The notes: a model not told the origin generated them from the sequence alone. Counted from the first letter of the stretch, positions 8,439 to 17,376 are shown. The stretch is DNA of 38,972 bases from Sulfuritalea sp. (GCA_030696505.1 JAUYSD010000199.1:1-38972), one strand, 5' to 3'. Program-made: numbers and translations.

Positions 8439-9631
8439 AGGAACAGCTCTCGCGGATCGATCTTGACGGTGCCGTACTCCAGCGAGCGCTGAATCCGGTA
8501 GGGCTCGCCGGGCCGCACCTTGGGGTCCTTCATCAGGTCGAGCATCTTGTAGGGTACCAAGGGGTCGCCCTTGGCGTCCCTGACCACCATCAGGCGCGGC
8601 TGCATGCGACGCACCATGTTCTGGGCGATCACGATGGCGACTTCGCCGCTGTTCAGTTCGACCACGCTGCCGACCGGGAAAACCCCGATGCACTGGATGA
8701 ACTGTTCGACCAGTGCCGGATGGAAGCGCTTGCCGCGTTCCTTGTAGATGAGGCTGAGCGCGTTTGCCGGAGACAGGTTTTCCCCGAAGGGTCGCGGCGC
8801 CGTGAGCGTATCGAAGCTATCCACGATGCCCGCGATCAAGCCCGACAGGGCAATGGCATCTCCGCGCAGTCCGCGCGGATAGCCGCTGCCGTCGAAGCAT
8901 TCGTGGTGCAGGGAAGCAAGTCCCGGTAGTTCCGGGGGAAGGCCGGGCGTGTCGCTGAGCGTACGCACGGAATGGTTCACATGCGTCTTGTACAGTTCGA
9001 CTTCTTCCGCATTCATCGGGCCGCGCGCGGCGAGTTGGGCAGGCAGCTTCAGTTTGCCGACGTCCTGCAACAAACCCAGCATGCCGAGCATTTGTATTCG
9101 GTCCGGCGGCAGCTGGAGGAAGCGCCCGAAAATGGTCATCATGACCGAGATCCCCACGGCGCGACTCAGTGCTTCGCCGCCCTTCTCCTGCAGCTTGATC
9201 AGCAGTGCCATCGCGTCGGGATTGCGCACCACGCTTTCGGTGATCTGTGCAGCCGCCTCATGCGACCGCGAACTGTCGATTGAATTGCCGATTTCGACCG
9301 CGCGGGCAAGCTCCCGTACGACCACGGTGGTGTTGGCGTAGGCATTTTGCGCCTTGGGCAGTTCGGCCTCGACGCTCGCCACTTCCTTGTAAACGGTAGT
9401 ACCGCGGACTTTCGCCAGGTCCTCGGCGGTGACGCGGCCAAGCTCCCGCCGCTCCTCCTTCTCCGGGTCGATGTAGACGTGCTTGCAGTACTTTTTCAGG
9501 ACATCGAGCTGCTTGTCGCTTTTCAGGACAAAGCCCTGGAATACGAAGGGTGTTTCAGTCCAAGGTCGATCCAGCTTGGAGATGTACGCCCCAAAAACGA
9601 GTTGGTCGACAGGTATTTCCCGGAGTTCCAT
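8435..9631 (-). CDS. HD-GYP domain protein with N-terminal DUF3391, degenerate HD motif
   Basis: HD-GYP proteins hydrolyse c-di-GMP using a two- or three-metal site. This 398-aa protein begins with a DUF3391-type domain (residues 1 to about 60, VFGAYISKLDRPW) and then an HD-GYP domain. HHECFDGSGYP (242-252) and the later D271 are kept. The HD pair itself is QD (Q189-D190) in LLQDVGK, and the upstream HS histidine position reads LS near 156, so two expected metal ligands are missing. It is probably inactive or altered. It is the first gene of a two-gene unit with the GGDEF-EAL protein. A TATAAT box lies only 8 bases upstream of the ATG, suggesting a leaderless or nearly leaderless transcript. 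Confidence 0.88.
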   Translation of the reverse strand: MELREIPVDQLVFGAYISKLDRPWTETPFVFQGFVLKSDKQLDVLKKYCKHVYIDPEKEERRELGRVTAEDLAKVRGTTVYKEVASVEAELPKAQNAYANTTVVVRELARAVEIGNSIDSSRSHEAAAQITESVVRNPDAMALLIKLQEKGGEALSRAVGISVMMTIFGRFLQLPPDRIQMLGMLGLLQDVGKLKLPAQLAARGPMNAEEVELYKTHVNHSVRTLSDTPGLPPELPGLASLHHECFDGSGYPRGLRGDAIALSGLIAGIVDSFDTLTAPRPFGENLSPANALSLIYKERGKRFHPALVEQFIQCIGVFPVGSVVELNSGEVAIVIAQNMVRRMQPRLMVVRDAKGDPLVPYKMLDLMKDPKVRPGEPYRIQRSLEYGTVKIDPRELFL

Positions 9632-9639
9632 ACGGCTAA

Positions 9640-9645
9640 ATTATA
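9640..9645 (-). promoter_or_regulatory. Candidate -10 box of the HD-GYP gene
   Basis: A perfect TATAAT on the minus strand ends 8 bases before the ATG of the HD-GYP gene. A start site 6-8 bases downstream would fall at or just before the ATG. I see no good -35 hexamer at 16-18 bases. Confidence 0.4.
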
Positions 9646-9711
9646 TTGTCTGGGTGAGAATATTTTTCCGCCTCTCTGCGTTGACACAGCAAGGATGCCA
9701 CACGGCGGAGA

Positions 9712-10431
9712 TCAGGAAGTGCTTGCGGTTGCGTGCCAGAGTCTCAGCTTGTCCAGCGTAACCATATCCGCCTCCGGTAGGACCATGCGCGCACCCTCGA
9801 AGTTCTCATGGATGGTGTAGTCGCTGACCGTGATGACAGTCGGGATTCCCGCCGCCAGAGAGGCGGCCAGTCCATGGGAGGAGTCCTCGACGGCGAGGCA
9901 GTCACGCGGCGGCAGGTTGAGTTGTTTCAGGGTCCACAGATAGATGTCCGGCGACGGCTTCTTGGCTGCCGCCACGCTGCCGGAGGCGATCGCATCGAAC
10001 CAGGTATCGGCATTCGGTCCGAGATTGGCCCGCAGCAGGCCCACCACATTTTCCAGTTTGGAACTTGAAGCGATCGCCAGCCGCACGCCTTCGGTACGCG
10101 CGTCGCAGATCAGTTGCCCGATGTCGGCTCGCAGGGGGATCGCTCCAGCGGCCAGCAGGCGCTGGTAATTTCGCGTCTTGATGTCGTGGATGCGTTGCAG
10201 CAGGTCGTCGAAATCGGGCCGCGCGCGCGTTGCCGGATCGTACGTTTCGGCGTAGTGGCGAATCCGTTCGCGGCCGCCGGCCACATCCAGCAGGGTGCCG
10301 TAGAAGGCTTCGTCCCAGTGCCAGGGCAGGCCGACTTCGGCGAAAGCCGCATTGAACGCCGGGCGATGACCATCGCGCTCGGTGTTGGCAAGAGTTCCGT
10401 CGACGTCAAAAATGAGCGCGCGCAAGGCCAT
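9712..10431 (-). CDS. HAD-superfamily phosphatase, CbbY-like
   Basis: This is a soluble 239-aa hydrolase of the HAD subfamily IA, most like CbbY, which removes phosphate from sugar bisphosphates such as xylulose-1,5-bisphosphate. The nucleophile motif FDVDGTLANTE has D9 and D11. Motif II is the Ser in IASSSK, motif III is the Lys in AKKPSPDIY, and motif IV is VEDSSHG. The cap domain lies between residues 15 and 95. The length and spacing match CbbY. No RuBisCO genes are visible, so a Calvin-cycle role cannot be claimed from this window. It is transcribed divergently from the kor operon and separated from the HD-GYP gene by about 80 bp. Confidence 0.88.
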   Translation of the reverse strand: MALRALIFDVDGTLANTERDGHRPAFNAAFAEVGLPWHWDEAFYGTLLDVAGGRERIRHYAETYDPATRARPDFDDLLQRIHDIKTRNYQRLLAAGAIPLRADIGQLICDARTEGVRLAIASSSKLENVVGLLRANLGPNADTWFDAIASGSVAAAKKPSPDIYLWTLKQLNLPPRDCLAVEDSSHGLAASLAAGIPTVITVSDYTIHENFEGARMVLPEADMVTLDKLRLWHATASTS

Positions 10432-10484
10432 AACGAGTCACCCTTAGACAAGGCATAAAGTATAAAGACTAGCCGATTTTTCGC

Positions 10485-10513
10485 TTGAGAGAAAACCTGC
10501 CCGCGCATATATT
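10485..10513 (+). promoter_or_regulatory. Candidate sigma70 promoter of the kor operon
   Basis: TTGAGA (10485-10490) and TATATT (10508-10513) are separated by exactly 17 bases in the AT-rich gap between the HAD gene and korC. The predicted start is near 10520, leaving a leader of roughly 115 bases if the GTG at 10635 is used. Confidence 0.5.
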
Positions 10514-10634
10514 TTTCCGGCAAGGAGTCGCGCCGGTTTTTCAAGGTGGCAGACGATGATAAAGTGCACGAATGAGCATAAGCGTTTCGCTAATGCTCTT
10601 GATGCAGCACACAGTAACTGGAGACCGCGCGCAC

Positions 10635-12422
10635 GTGAAACCGACGAACATCGGCGCCCCCGACTATTTCCATAAGGTCGTGGATTGTCAGTGGGCCTGT
10701 CCGGCCCACACCCCCGTTCCCGAGTACATTCGCCTGATTGCTGCAGGGCATTACTCGGATGCCTACATGATCAACTGGCGCTCGAATGTCTTTCCCGGGA
10801 TTCTGGGTCGGGTCTGCGACAGACCTTGCGAGCCGGCCTGTCGCCGCGGCCGGGTGGATAAGGAACCGGTCGCCATCTGTCGCCTGAAGCGTGTCTGCGC
10901 CGACCTCAAGGACGACATCCAGGATCGCCTGCCGCGGGCGCCGGAAAAGAAGAACGGCAAGCGTATCGCCTGCGTCGGCGCCGGTCCCGCCTCGCTGACC
11001 GTGGCGCGCGACCTGGTAGCGATCGGTTATCAGGTCACGGTATTCGACAGCGGCGCCGCGCCGGGCGGCATGATGCGCAGCCAGATTCCGAAATTCCGCC
11101 TGCCCGACAGCGTCATCGACGAGGAATGTAGTTACATCATCGATCTCGGCGTCGAAACGCACTACAACCACTGGGTAGGCAGCCTGAGCGAGGTGCTGGC
11201 CGAGGGCTGGGACGCCGTCTTCGTCGGGACCGGCGCACCGCGCGGACGCGACGCCGACATCCCCGGGCGCCTGCAAGCGGCGGCGCATATCCAGATCGGC
11301 ATCGACTGGCTGGCCAATGTGGCCTTCGGCCACACCACGAGCATCGCCAAGCGCGTGATCGTGCTTGGCGGCGGCAATACCGCGATGGACTGTTGCCGTT
11401 CGGCGCGGCGCCTGGGCGGCGAGGACGTCAAGGTGGTGGTGCGCAGCGGCTTCGAGGAAATGAAAGCCTCGCCCTGGGAGAAGGAAGAGGCGATGCACGA
11501 GGGCATTCCGATCCTCAACATGCTGGTACCCAAGGAATTTGTCCATGACAACGGTCGGCTTACGGGCGTGCTGTTCGAAAAAGTCCGCGCCGAGTACGAC
11601 TCCAAGGGCCGGCGCAGCCTGATTGCCACCGGCGAGCCGGACGAGTTGATGGAGTGCGACGAGGTCCTGGTCGCCATCGGCCAGGAAAATGCCTTCCCTT
11701 GGATCGAGAAGGACATCGGCCTCGAATTCGACAAGTGGGGCATGCCGGTGCTGGATCCGGAGACGCTGCAGTCGTCGCTGCCGAAGGTGTTTTTCGGCGG
11801 CGATGCGGCGTTGGGTCCGAAGAACATCATCACCGCCGCGGCACAGGGCCACGCGGCGGCGATTTCCATCGACCTGTTCTGTCGCGGCAAGAAGCTGCAG
11901 GAGCGCCCGCCGCCCATGGTCAATCTGGTCAGCCAGAAGATGGGCATACACGAGTGGAGCTACGACAATCAGGTATCCGAGGAAGAGCGCAAGAAGGTGC
12001 CGGTCAAGGCGCTGGAGAAAACCCTCAAGGACATCAAGCTCGAACTCGAACTGGGTTTCGATCCCTTCATGGCCTGCGCCGAGGCCGAGCGCTGCCTCAA
12101 CTGCGACATCGAAACGGTATTCACGGTCAAGACCTGCATCGAATGCGATGCCTGCGTCGATATCTGTCCGACCGAATGCATCACTTTCACCCGCGACGGC
12201 GAAGAGGACGACTTGCGCGGCCGCCTCAAGGCGCCGGCGAAGAACACGGATCAGGCGCTGTATGTCTCGGATGCACTGAAGACGGGGCGGGTCATGGTCA
12301 AGGACGAGAACATTTGCCTGCATTGCGGCATGTGCGCCGAGCGCTGTCCGACCGGCGCCTGGGACATGCAGAAATTCTTCCTGCAATGCGCTGAAGCAGG
12401 AACGGAGGTCAGAAAGACATGA
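10635..12422 (+). CDS. korC: NADP(H)-binding, FAD and Fe-S subunit of 2-oxoacid:ferredoxin oxidoreductase (KorC-like; GltD-related)
   Basis: This subunit should shuttle electrons between the oxidoreductase core and NADP. The 595-aa product starts with a GltD-type cysteine-rich segment (CQWACPAHTPVPEY and CDRPCEPACRRG), then an FAD site with VGAGPASLTVARDL, an NADPH site VLGGGNTAMDCCRSARRLGG, and a C-terminal pair of [4Fe-4S] ferredoxin motifs, CIECDACVDICP and CLHCGMCAERCP. An oxidoreductase with such a third subunit is known from the 2-oxoglutarate:NADP enzyme of Azoarcus evansii. The GTG at 10635 precedes the conserved region directly and has TGGAG upstream; in-frame ATGs at 10572, 10593 and 10602 would add an unlikely leader. 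The stop overlaps the korA start (ATGA). Confidence 0.87.
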   Translation: MKPTNIGAPDYFHKVVDCQWACPAHTPVPEYIRLIAAGHYSDAYMINWRSNVFPGILGRVCDRPCEPACRRGRVDKEPVAICRLKRVCADLKDDIQDRLPRAPEKKNGKRIACVGAGPASLTVARDLVAIGYQVTVFDSGAAPGGMMRSQIPKFRLPDSVIDEECSYIIDLGVETHYNHWVGSLSEVLAEGWDAVFVGTGAPRGRDADIPGRLQAAAHIQIGIDWLANVAFGHTTSIAKRVIVLGGGNTAMDCCRSARRLGGEDVKVVVRSGFEEMKASPWEKEEAMHEGIPILNMLVPKEFVHDNGRLTGVLFEKVRAEYDSKGRRSLIATGEPDELMECDEVLVAIGQENAFPWIEKDIGLEFDKWGMPVLDPETLQSSLPKVFFGGDAALGPKNIITAAAQGHAAAISIDLFCRGKKLQERPPPMVNLVSQKMGIHEWSYDNQVSEEERKKVPVKALEKTLKDIKLELELGFDPFMACAEAERCLNCDIETVFTVKTCIECDACVDICPTECITFTRDGEEDDLRGRLKAPAKNTDQALYVSDALKTGRVMVKDENICLHCGMCAERCPTGAWDMQKFFLQCAEAGTEVRKT

Positions 12423-14269
12423 GTGCCACGCAAGCAATCCAGAGTTCCAACGACTTCGTCATAAAGTTTGCCAATGTCAACGGTTCCGGTTCGGCCTCGG
12501 CCAACGAACTGTTCGCGCGCGCCATCATGCGCATGGGCGTGCCGGTGGCGCCGCGCAATATTTTCCCGTCGAACATCCAGGGCATGCCCACCTGGTACGA
12601 AATGCGCGTCTCGGGCGCCGGCTGGCTAGGTCGCCGCGGCGGTTGCGACCTGATGGTGGCGATGAATCCGCAGACCTGGGACCGCGACATCGCCGAGATC
12701 GAGCCCGGCGGCTATCTGTTTTACGACTCGACGAAGTCGCTGCCGCGTTCGCGCTTTCGCGAGGACATCACGGTGCTGGGCATCCCGCTGACCGAAATCT
12801 GCAACCGCGAGTACAGCGATCCGCGCCAGCGCCAGCTGTTCAAGAACATCATGTACGTCGGCGCCCTCACGGCGCTGCTGGGCATGGACTTTGCCGTGGT
12901 CGAGAAGCTGATTGCCGATCAATACCGCGGCAAGGACAAGCTGATCGGTGCCAATGTCAACGCCCTCAAGCTGGGCTACGACCATGCCCAGGCGAATCTC
13001 TCCTGCCCCATCGGTCTGCGCGTCGAGCGCTCGAATGGCGTCGGCGACCAGATCTTCATCAATGGCAACGACGCCTGCGGCCTGGGTGCCGTCTATGGCG
13101 GTGCCACGGTGGCTGCCTGGTACCCGATCACGCCATCGACCTCGGTGATCGAGTCCTTCGGCAACTATTGCCGCAAGTACCGTACCGATCCCGACAACGG
13201 CATGGCCCGTTACGCGATCGTCCAGGCCGAGGACGAGCTGGCCTCGATCGGCATGGTGATCGGCGCGGCCTGGAACGGTTCGCGCGCATTTACGGCGACC
13301 TCGGGCCCCGGCATCTCCCTGATGCAGGAGTTCTTCGGGCTGGCCTATTTCGCCGAGGTTCCGGTGGTGGTCTTCGACGTGCAGCGCGGCGGGCCTTCCA
13401 CCGGCATGCCGACCCGCACCCAGCAATCCGACCTGATTTCTTGCGCCTACGCATCCCACGGCGACACCAAGCACGTGCTGCTGTTCCCCGAGGATCCCTA
13501 CGAGTGCTTCACGCTCGGCGCCCAGGCTTTCGACCTCGCGGAACGTTTGCAGACCCCGGTCTTCGTCATGCTCGACCTCGACATCGGCATGAACGATCGC
13601 CTGTCGCGGCCGTTCGAATGGGACGACCAGCGCCGCTACGATCGCGGCAAGGTGATGAGCGCCGAGCAACTGGATGCCGGCAAGACCTTCGGCCGCTATC
13701 TCGATGTCGATGGCGACGGCATTCCCTGGCGCACGATTCCCGGCACGCACCCGACCAAGGGCGCCTTCTTCAGCCGCGGCACCACGCGCAATGCCTACGC
13801 CAAGTACAGCGAGGCGGGAACCGACTACATCTATAACATGGAGCGCTTGCGGCACAAGCTCGAAACGGCCAAGAAACTGGTGCCGGCGCCGGTGGTGCAG
13901 CGCGCGTCGCAGCCCAGCCGCTTCGGCGCGATCTACTACGGTTCGACCAGTCCGGCCATGGCCGAGGCCTTCGCCTTGCTCGAAGCGCAGGGCGTTCATG
14001 TCGATATCATGCGGGTGCGCGGTTTCCCGTTTGCCGACGAGGTGATCGAGTTCATCGACGAGCATGACCACGTCTTCGTCGTCGAGCAGAACGAAAGCGG
14101 GCAGCTGCGCATGCTGCTGATCAATGAAGGCGAGGTCGATCCGAAACGCCTGATCCGGGTGTTGCACTACGACGGCACGCCGATCACCGCCGCATTCATT
14201 TCCGGCAGGATCGCCGATGCGCTGGCCAAGCACAAGGTGACCCCCATTCGCAAACAGGTGGCCTCATGA
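12419..14269 (+). CDS. korA: 2-oxoacid:ferredoxin oxidoreductase, fused gamma-alpha subunit (KorA-like)
   Basis: This is the gamma-alpha chain of a CoA-acylating 2-oxoacid:acceptor oxidoreductase, most likely for 2-oxoglutarate. The 616-aa protein begins with a gamma domain (NGSGSASANELFARA near residues 21-35). The alpha domain starts near residue 215 and shows the family element YPITPSTSVIESFGNY and the segment RGGPSTGMPTRTQQSD. The C-terminal domain ends with VVEQNESGQLRMLL. The fused order and the size match KorA-type chains and differ from separate PorA/PorG chains. The start overlaps korC and the stop overlaps korB (both ATGA), so all three are made as one coupled operon. The enzyme would produce succinyl-CoA and low-potential electrons. 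Confidence 0.92.
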   Translation: MSATQAIQSSNDFVIKFANVNGSGSASANELFARAIMRMGVPVAPRNIFPSNIQGMPTWYEMRVSGAGWLGRRGGCDLMVAMNPQTWDRDIAEIEPGGYLFYDSTKSLPRSRFREDITVLGIPLTEICNREYSDPRQRQLFKNIMYVGALTALLGMDFAVVEKLIADQYRGKDKLIGANVNALKLGYDHAQANLSCPIGLRVERSNGVGDQIFINGNDACGLGAVYGGATVAAWYPITPSTSVIESFGNYCRKYRTDPDNGMARYAIVQAEDELASIGMVIGAAWNGSRAFTATSGPGISLMQEFFGLAYFAEVPVVVFDVQRGGPSTGMPTRTQQSDLISCAYASHGDTKHVLLFPEDPYECFTLGAQAFDLAERLQTPVFVMLDLDIGMNDRLSRPFEWDDQRRYDRGKVMSAEQLDAGKTFGRYLDVDGDGIPWRTIPGTHPTKGAFFSRGTTRNAYAKYSEAGTDYIYNMERLRHKLETAKKLVPAPVVQRASQPSRFGAIYYGSTSPAMAEAFALLEAQGVHVDIMRVRGFPFADEVIEFIDEHDHVFVVEQNESGQLRMLLINEGEVDPKRLIRVLHYDGTPITAAFISGRIADALAKHKVTPIRKQVAS

Positions 14270-15321
14270 CCTATCTCGCCAAACCCAAACTGCTGCGCGC
14301 CGATGCGCCGAAGAACACGCTCGGCTACACCCGCCGCGATTACGAAGGCGCCATCTCGACGCTGTGCGCCGGGTGCGGCCACGATTCGATCAGCGCCGCC
14401 GTGGTGCAGGCTTGCTTCGATCTCGACATCGAGCCGCACAAGGTTGCCAAACTGTCCGGCATCGGCTGCTCGTCGAAGACGCCGGATTATTTCCTCGGCG
14501 CCTCGCACGGCTTCAACACCACCCACGGCCGCATGCCGTCGGTGCTGACCGGCGCCGCGCTGGCCAACCGCGACCTGATCTACATGGGCGTCTCCGGCGA
14601 CGGCGATTCGGCCTCGATCGGCATCGGCCAGTTCGCCCATGCCATGCGCCGCGGCGTGAACATGACTTACATCGTCGAAAACAACGGCGTCTACGGCCTG
14701 ACCAAGGGGCAGTTTTCGGCCACCGCCGACAAGGGCTCGAAGAGCAAGCGCGGCGTGGTGAACAACGACACGCCGATCGACCTGGTCGCGCTGGCACTGC
14801 AACTCGGCGCCAGCTATGTCGCGCGCAGTTTCTCGGGCGACAAGGAACAGCTGATCCCGCTGATCAAGGGTGCGCTGCGCCATCGCGGCCCGGCCTTCAT
14901 CGATGTCGTCAGCCCCTGCGTGACGTTCAACAACCATGCCGGCTCGACCAAGAGCTACGACTACGTGCGCGAACACAACGACGCCGTGAATCGCCTCGAT
15001 GTGATCCTGCCGCGCGACCAGATCAATACTTCCTACGCCCCCGGCGAATTGCGGCGCATCGTGCAGCATGACGGCTCGATCCTGCACCTGCGCAAGCTGG
15101 ACACGGATTACGATCCCTCGGATCGGGTCGGGGCGATGAATCATCTGCAGGAACGACACGCTCTGGGCGAGATCGTCACCGGCCTGCTCTACGTCGACAG
15201 CAGCGCCGAGGAATTGCATCGCCACCTGAACACGGTGGAGAAGCCGCTCAACCAGCTCGGCGACGCCTATCTTTGTCCTGGCAGCAAGGCCCTGGAGGCC
15301 CTCAACGCCGCGCTCAGGTAG
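14266..15321 (+). CDS. korB: 2-oxoacid:ferredoxin oxidoreductase, beta subunit (KorB-like)
   Basis: This is the thiamine-diphosphate and [4Fe-4S]-binding beta chain, 351 aa. The cluster ligands CAGC (C34, C37), C68 in GIGCSSKT and the cysteine in SPCVTFNNH are present. The TPP-binding element is GDGDS (111-115) followed by ENNGVYGLTKGQ (138-149). There is no added ferredoxin domain; those clusters are on the KorC-like subunit. The last gene of the operon ends 38 bp before the stop of the convergent protease gene. In anaerobic aromatic degraders, such an enzyme supplies reduced ferredoxin for benzoyl-CoA reductase; no reductase genes lie in this window, so that role is inference. Confidence 0.93.
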   Translation: MTYLAKPKLLRADAPKNTLGYTRRDYEGAISTLCAGCGHDSISAAVVQACFDLDIEPHKVAKLSGIGCSSKTPDYFLGASHGFNTTHGRMPSVLTGAALANRDLIYMGVSGDGDSASIGIGQFAHAMRRGVNMTYIVENNGVYGLTKGQFSATADKGSKSKRGVVNNDTPIDLVALALQLGASYVARSFSGDKEQLIPLIKGALRHRGPAFIDVVSPCVTFNNHAGSTKSYDYVREHNDAVNRLDVILPRDQINTSYAPGELRRIVQHDGSILHLRKLDTDYDPSDRVGAMNHLQERHALGEIVTGLLYVDSSAEELHRHLNTVEKPLNQLGDAYLCPGSKALEALNAALR

Positions 15322-15359
15322 CCGCTTTTTAAACCGCGGGCGCCGCGAACGGCTTGCGG

Positions 15360-16526
15360 CTATTCTTCTTTCGGCGGCTTCGGTCGCTTGCCGATGGTGA
15401 CGTCGACCTTGACGTCGCGGCCTTCGCGCTTCAGGTCGAAGCGTGCGCTGGTGCCCGGCACCAGTGCGGCAATCAGTTCCAGCATTACCTGGGCGTCCTT
15501 CACCAGCTTGCCGTTGACCTGCGTCAGCACGTCGCCGGGCTTGATGCCTGCCTTGTCCGCCGGGCTGCCGCGCATTACGCCGGCGATCAGCGTGCCGTCG
15601 GTGCCCGACAACTTGAAGGATTCGGCGAGTTCCGGCGTCAGCTCCTGCACTTCGATGCCGACCCAGCCGCGCGTCACGCCGCCGGTCTTGATGATCTGTT
15701 CCATCACGCTTCTTGCCAGCGAGACCGGAATGGCGAAGCCGATGCCCATCGAGCCGCCGCTTTGCGAATAGATCGCCGTGTTGATGCCGATCAGGTGGCC
15801 GTTGGAATCGACCAGTGCGCCGCCCGAATTGCCGGGATTGATCGCGGCGTCGGTCTGGATGAAGTTCTCGAAGGTGTTGATGCCCAGGTGCGAGCGGCCG
15901 AGTGCGGAGACTATGCCGGAGGTGACGGTCTGCCCGACACCGAAGGGATTGCCGATGGCCAGCACCACATCGCCGACGCGCAGCGTGTCGCTGCTGCCGA
16001 AGGCGATCACCGGCAACTGGTGATCGGCGGGAATGCGCAGCACGGCCAGATCGGACTCGGGGTCGGAGCCGACCACACGCGCCTTGTACTTGCGCCCGTC
16101 GTTGTGCGCGACCTCGATTTCGTCGGCGCCGTCGACCACATGGAAATTGGTCAGGATGTAGCCTTCGGGCGAGACCACCACGCCGCTGCCCAGCCCGGAA
16201 CGACGCTGCGATTCTTCGCCGAAGCGGTCACCGAAAAAATGCCGGAAAATCGGATCGTTGATGAAGGGATGGCGCGCGCCCTTGACTTCCTGGCTGGTAA
16301 AAATATGCACCACCGCCGGAATCGCCTTCTTCGCCGCATCGGCATAGGAGCCCTGGCGCAGCGCCGCACTGCCGGCAGGCGCTTCGAGTACCGTCGCCAC
16401 CGAGGCGACGCGCGTGCCCTCGCCGGGCCATTGGACGAGCCACTCCGGCTTGAGCGTCTTCACGACAAACAGGATGGCTACGCAAACTGTGATGGTTTGG
16501 GCAAAAATCAGCCAGAGGCGGCGCAT
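15360..16526 (-). CDS. Membrane-anchored trypsin-like serine protease with one PDZ domain (DegS/HtrA family)
   Basis: This is a periplasmic quality-control or regulatory protease anchored in the inner membrane. The 388-aa product has an N-terminal membrane helix (residues 5-22), a trypsin-like domain with catalytic H129 (NFHVV), D159 (SDLAVL) and S234 (GNSGGAL), and a single PDZ domain at about 285-375. One PDZ plus an anchor fits DegS or AlgW rather than DegP or DegQ, although no rseAB or rpoE genes are adjacent. The C-terminus is lysine- and proline-rich. It is divergent from the Nif3-like gene with only 24 bp between the starts, so the two promoters must overlap or lie inside the opposing genes. 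Confidence 0.9.
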   Translation of the reverse strand: MRRLWLIFAQTITVCVAILFVVKTLKPEWLVQWPGEGTRVASVATVLEAPAGSAALRQGSYADAAKKAIPAVVHIFTSQEVKGARHPFINDPIFRHFFGDRFGEESQRRSGLGSGVVVSPEGYILTNFHVVDGADEIEVAHNDGRKYKARVVGSDPESDLAVLRIPADHQLPVIAFGSSDTLRVGDVVLAIGNPFGVGQTVTSGIVSALGRSHLGINTFENFIQTDAAINPGNSGGALVDSNGHLIGINTAIYSQSGGSMGIGFAIPVSLARSVMEQIIKTGGVTRGWVGIEVQELTPELAESFKLSGTDGTLIAGVMRGSPADKAGIKPGDVLTQVNGKLVKDAQVMLELIAALVPGTSARFDLKREGRDVKVDVTIGKRPKPPKEE

Positions 16527-16550
16527 AATTTAATTTTGTGGGGGGGGTGA

Positions 16551-17315
16551 ATGATGCCGGGTGCTGCGGTGTTGCGTGAGAATCTTCGCGCCTATCTGGA
16601 TGGTCTGCTGGATGCCGCGAGCTTTCGCGATTATTGCCCAAACGGCCTGCAAGTGGAAGGCTGTGAGCGCGTGCAGCGCATCGTCTGCGGCGTTACGGCC
16701 AGCCAGGCGCTGATCGAGGCCGCGATCGAACGCGGCGCCGATACGCTGCTGGTGCATCACGGCTGGTTCTGGAAAGCCGAGGATGGTCGCGTCACCGGCT
16801 TCCGCCGGCAGCGCATGGCGCGGCTTTTGGCGCACGACATCAACCTGTTCGCCTACCATTTGCCGCTCGATGCCCACGCCACGCTGGGCAACAACGCGCA
16901 ATTGGCAACGCGCCTGGGCTGGACCGTCAGCGGCCGCTTCGGCGAACAGGACATCGGCTTCATCGGCGTGCCGTCAGCGCCAACTCTTGCCGCCGAACTG
17001 GCGCGGCAGATCGAGCGGGCGCTGGGCCGCGCACCGTTGCTGATCGGCGATCCGGGGCGCAAGCTGGCGCGCATTGCCTGGTGCAGCGGAGGCGCCCAGG
17101 GCTATTTCGAGGCAGCGCTGGCCGCTGGCGCCGACGTCTTCATCTCGGGCGAGATCTCCGAGCAGACCGTTCATCTGGCGCGCGAAACCGGCATGGCCTA
17201 TATCGCCGCCGGCCACCATGCGACCGAGCGCTACGGCGCGATGGCGCTGGGTGCGCATCTGGCGGAAAAATTCGGCATCGATTGCGAGTTTGTCGATATC
17301 GACAACCCGGTCTGA
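16551..17315 (+). CDS. Nif3-like dinuclear metal centre hexameric protein (YbgI/DUF34 family)
   Basis: This 254-aa protein belongs to the Nif3/YbgI family, which forms hexameric rings with a dinuclear metal site and has been linked to GTP cyclohydrolase-like or hydrolase activities; its real role is unsettled. Metal-binding residues are visible as H69/H70 (LVHHGWFW), D107 (HLPLDAH) and the C-terminal GHHATERYG. The length matches bacterial members. A very purine-rich ribosome site (GGGGGGGGTGA) lies just upstream of two tandem ATGs. Dispersed repeat copy 2 (16963-16985) falls inside in antisense orientation, encoding PSAPT in the central linker. The DegS-like and Nif3-like pairing is common in beta- and gammaproteobacteria. 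Confidence 0.9.
   Translation: MMPGAAVLRENLRAYLDGLLDAASFRDYCPNGLQVEGCERVQRIVCGVTASQALIEAAIERGADTLLVHHGWFWKAEDGRVTGFRRQRMARLLAHDINLFAYHLPLDAHATLGNNAQLATRLGWTVSGRFGEQDIGFIGVPSAPTLAAELARQIERALGRAPLLIGDPGRKLARIAWCSGGAQGYFEAALAAGADVFISGEISEQTVHLARETGMAYIAAGHHATERYGAMALGAHLAEKFGIDCEFVDIDNPV
16963..16985 (-). repeat. Dispersed repeat, copy 2
   Basis: The core AGTTGGCGCTG is exact on the minus strand, and the tail ACGGCACGCCGA has three mismatches to the consensus. The copy lies inside the Nif3-like gene, read as V-P-S-A-P-T-L in the gene's frame. Confidence 0.65.
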
Positions 17316-17324
17316 TGTAGCCCC

Positions 17325-17376
17325 TGCGTAGCAGGACGGGCCGGCAAAAGACGCCGACCTCGCCGCTACGGATGAT
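17325..17376. repeat. REP-like intergenic element, unit A
   Basis: This 52-bp unit is nearly identical to unit B at 17445-17496; it shares GGGCCGGCAAAAGACGC and GCTACGGATGAT. Its ends, CGTAGC and GCTACG, are inverted, so it can fold as a hairpin. It lies directly after the Nif3-like stop codon. Confidence 0.75.

Noticed and set aside
10590-12437. A long open frame on the minus strand, opposite the KorC-like gene
   Set aside because: It mirrors the full length of a gene with clear FAD, NADP and Fe-S motifs. Its own translation is rich in His, Arg and Gln with no domain, as expected for an antisense frame in GC-rich DNA.
15319-15362. An inverted pair TAGCCGC/GCGGCTA between korB and the protease gene as a terminator
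   Set aside because: The arms are short, the loop is 30 bases and the T-run is misplaced; I cannot support a terminator call.
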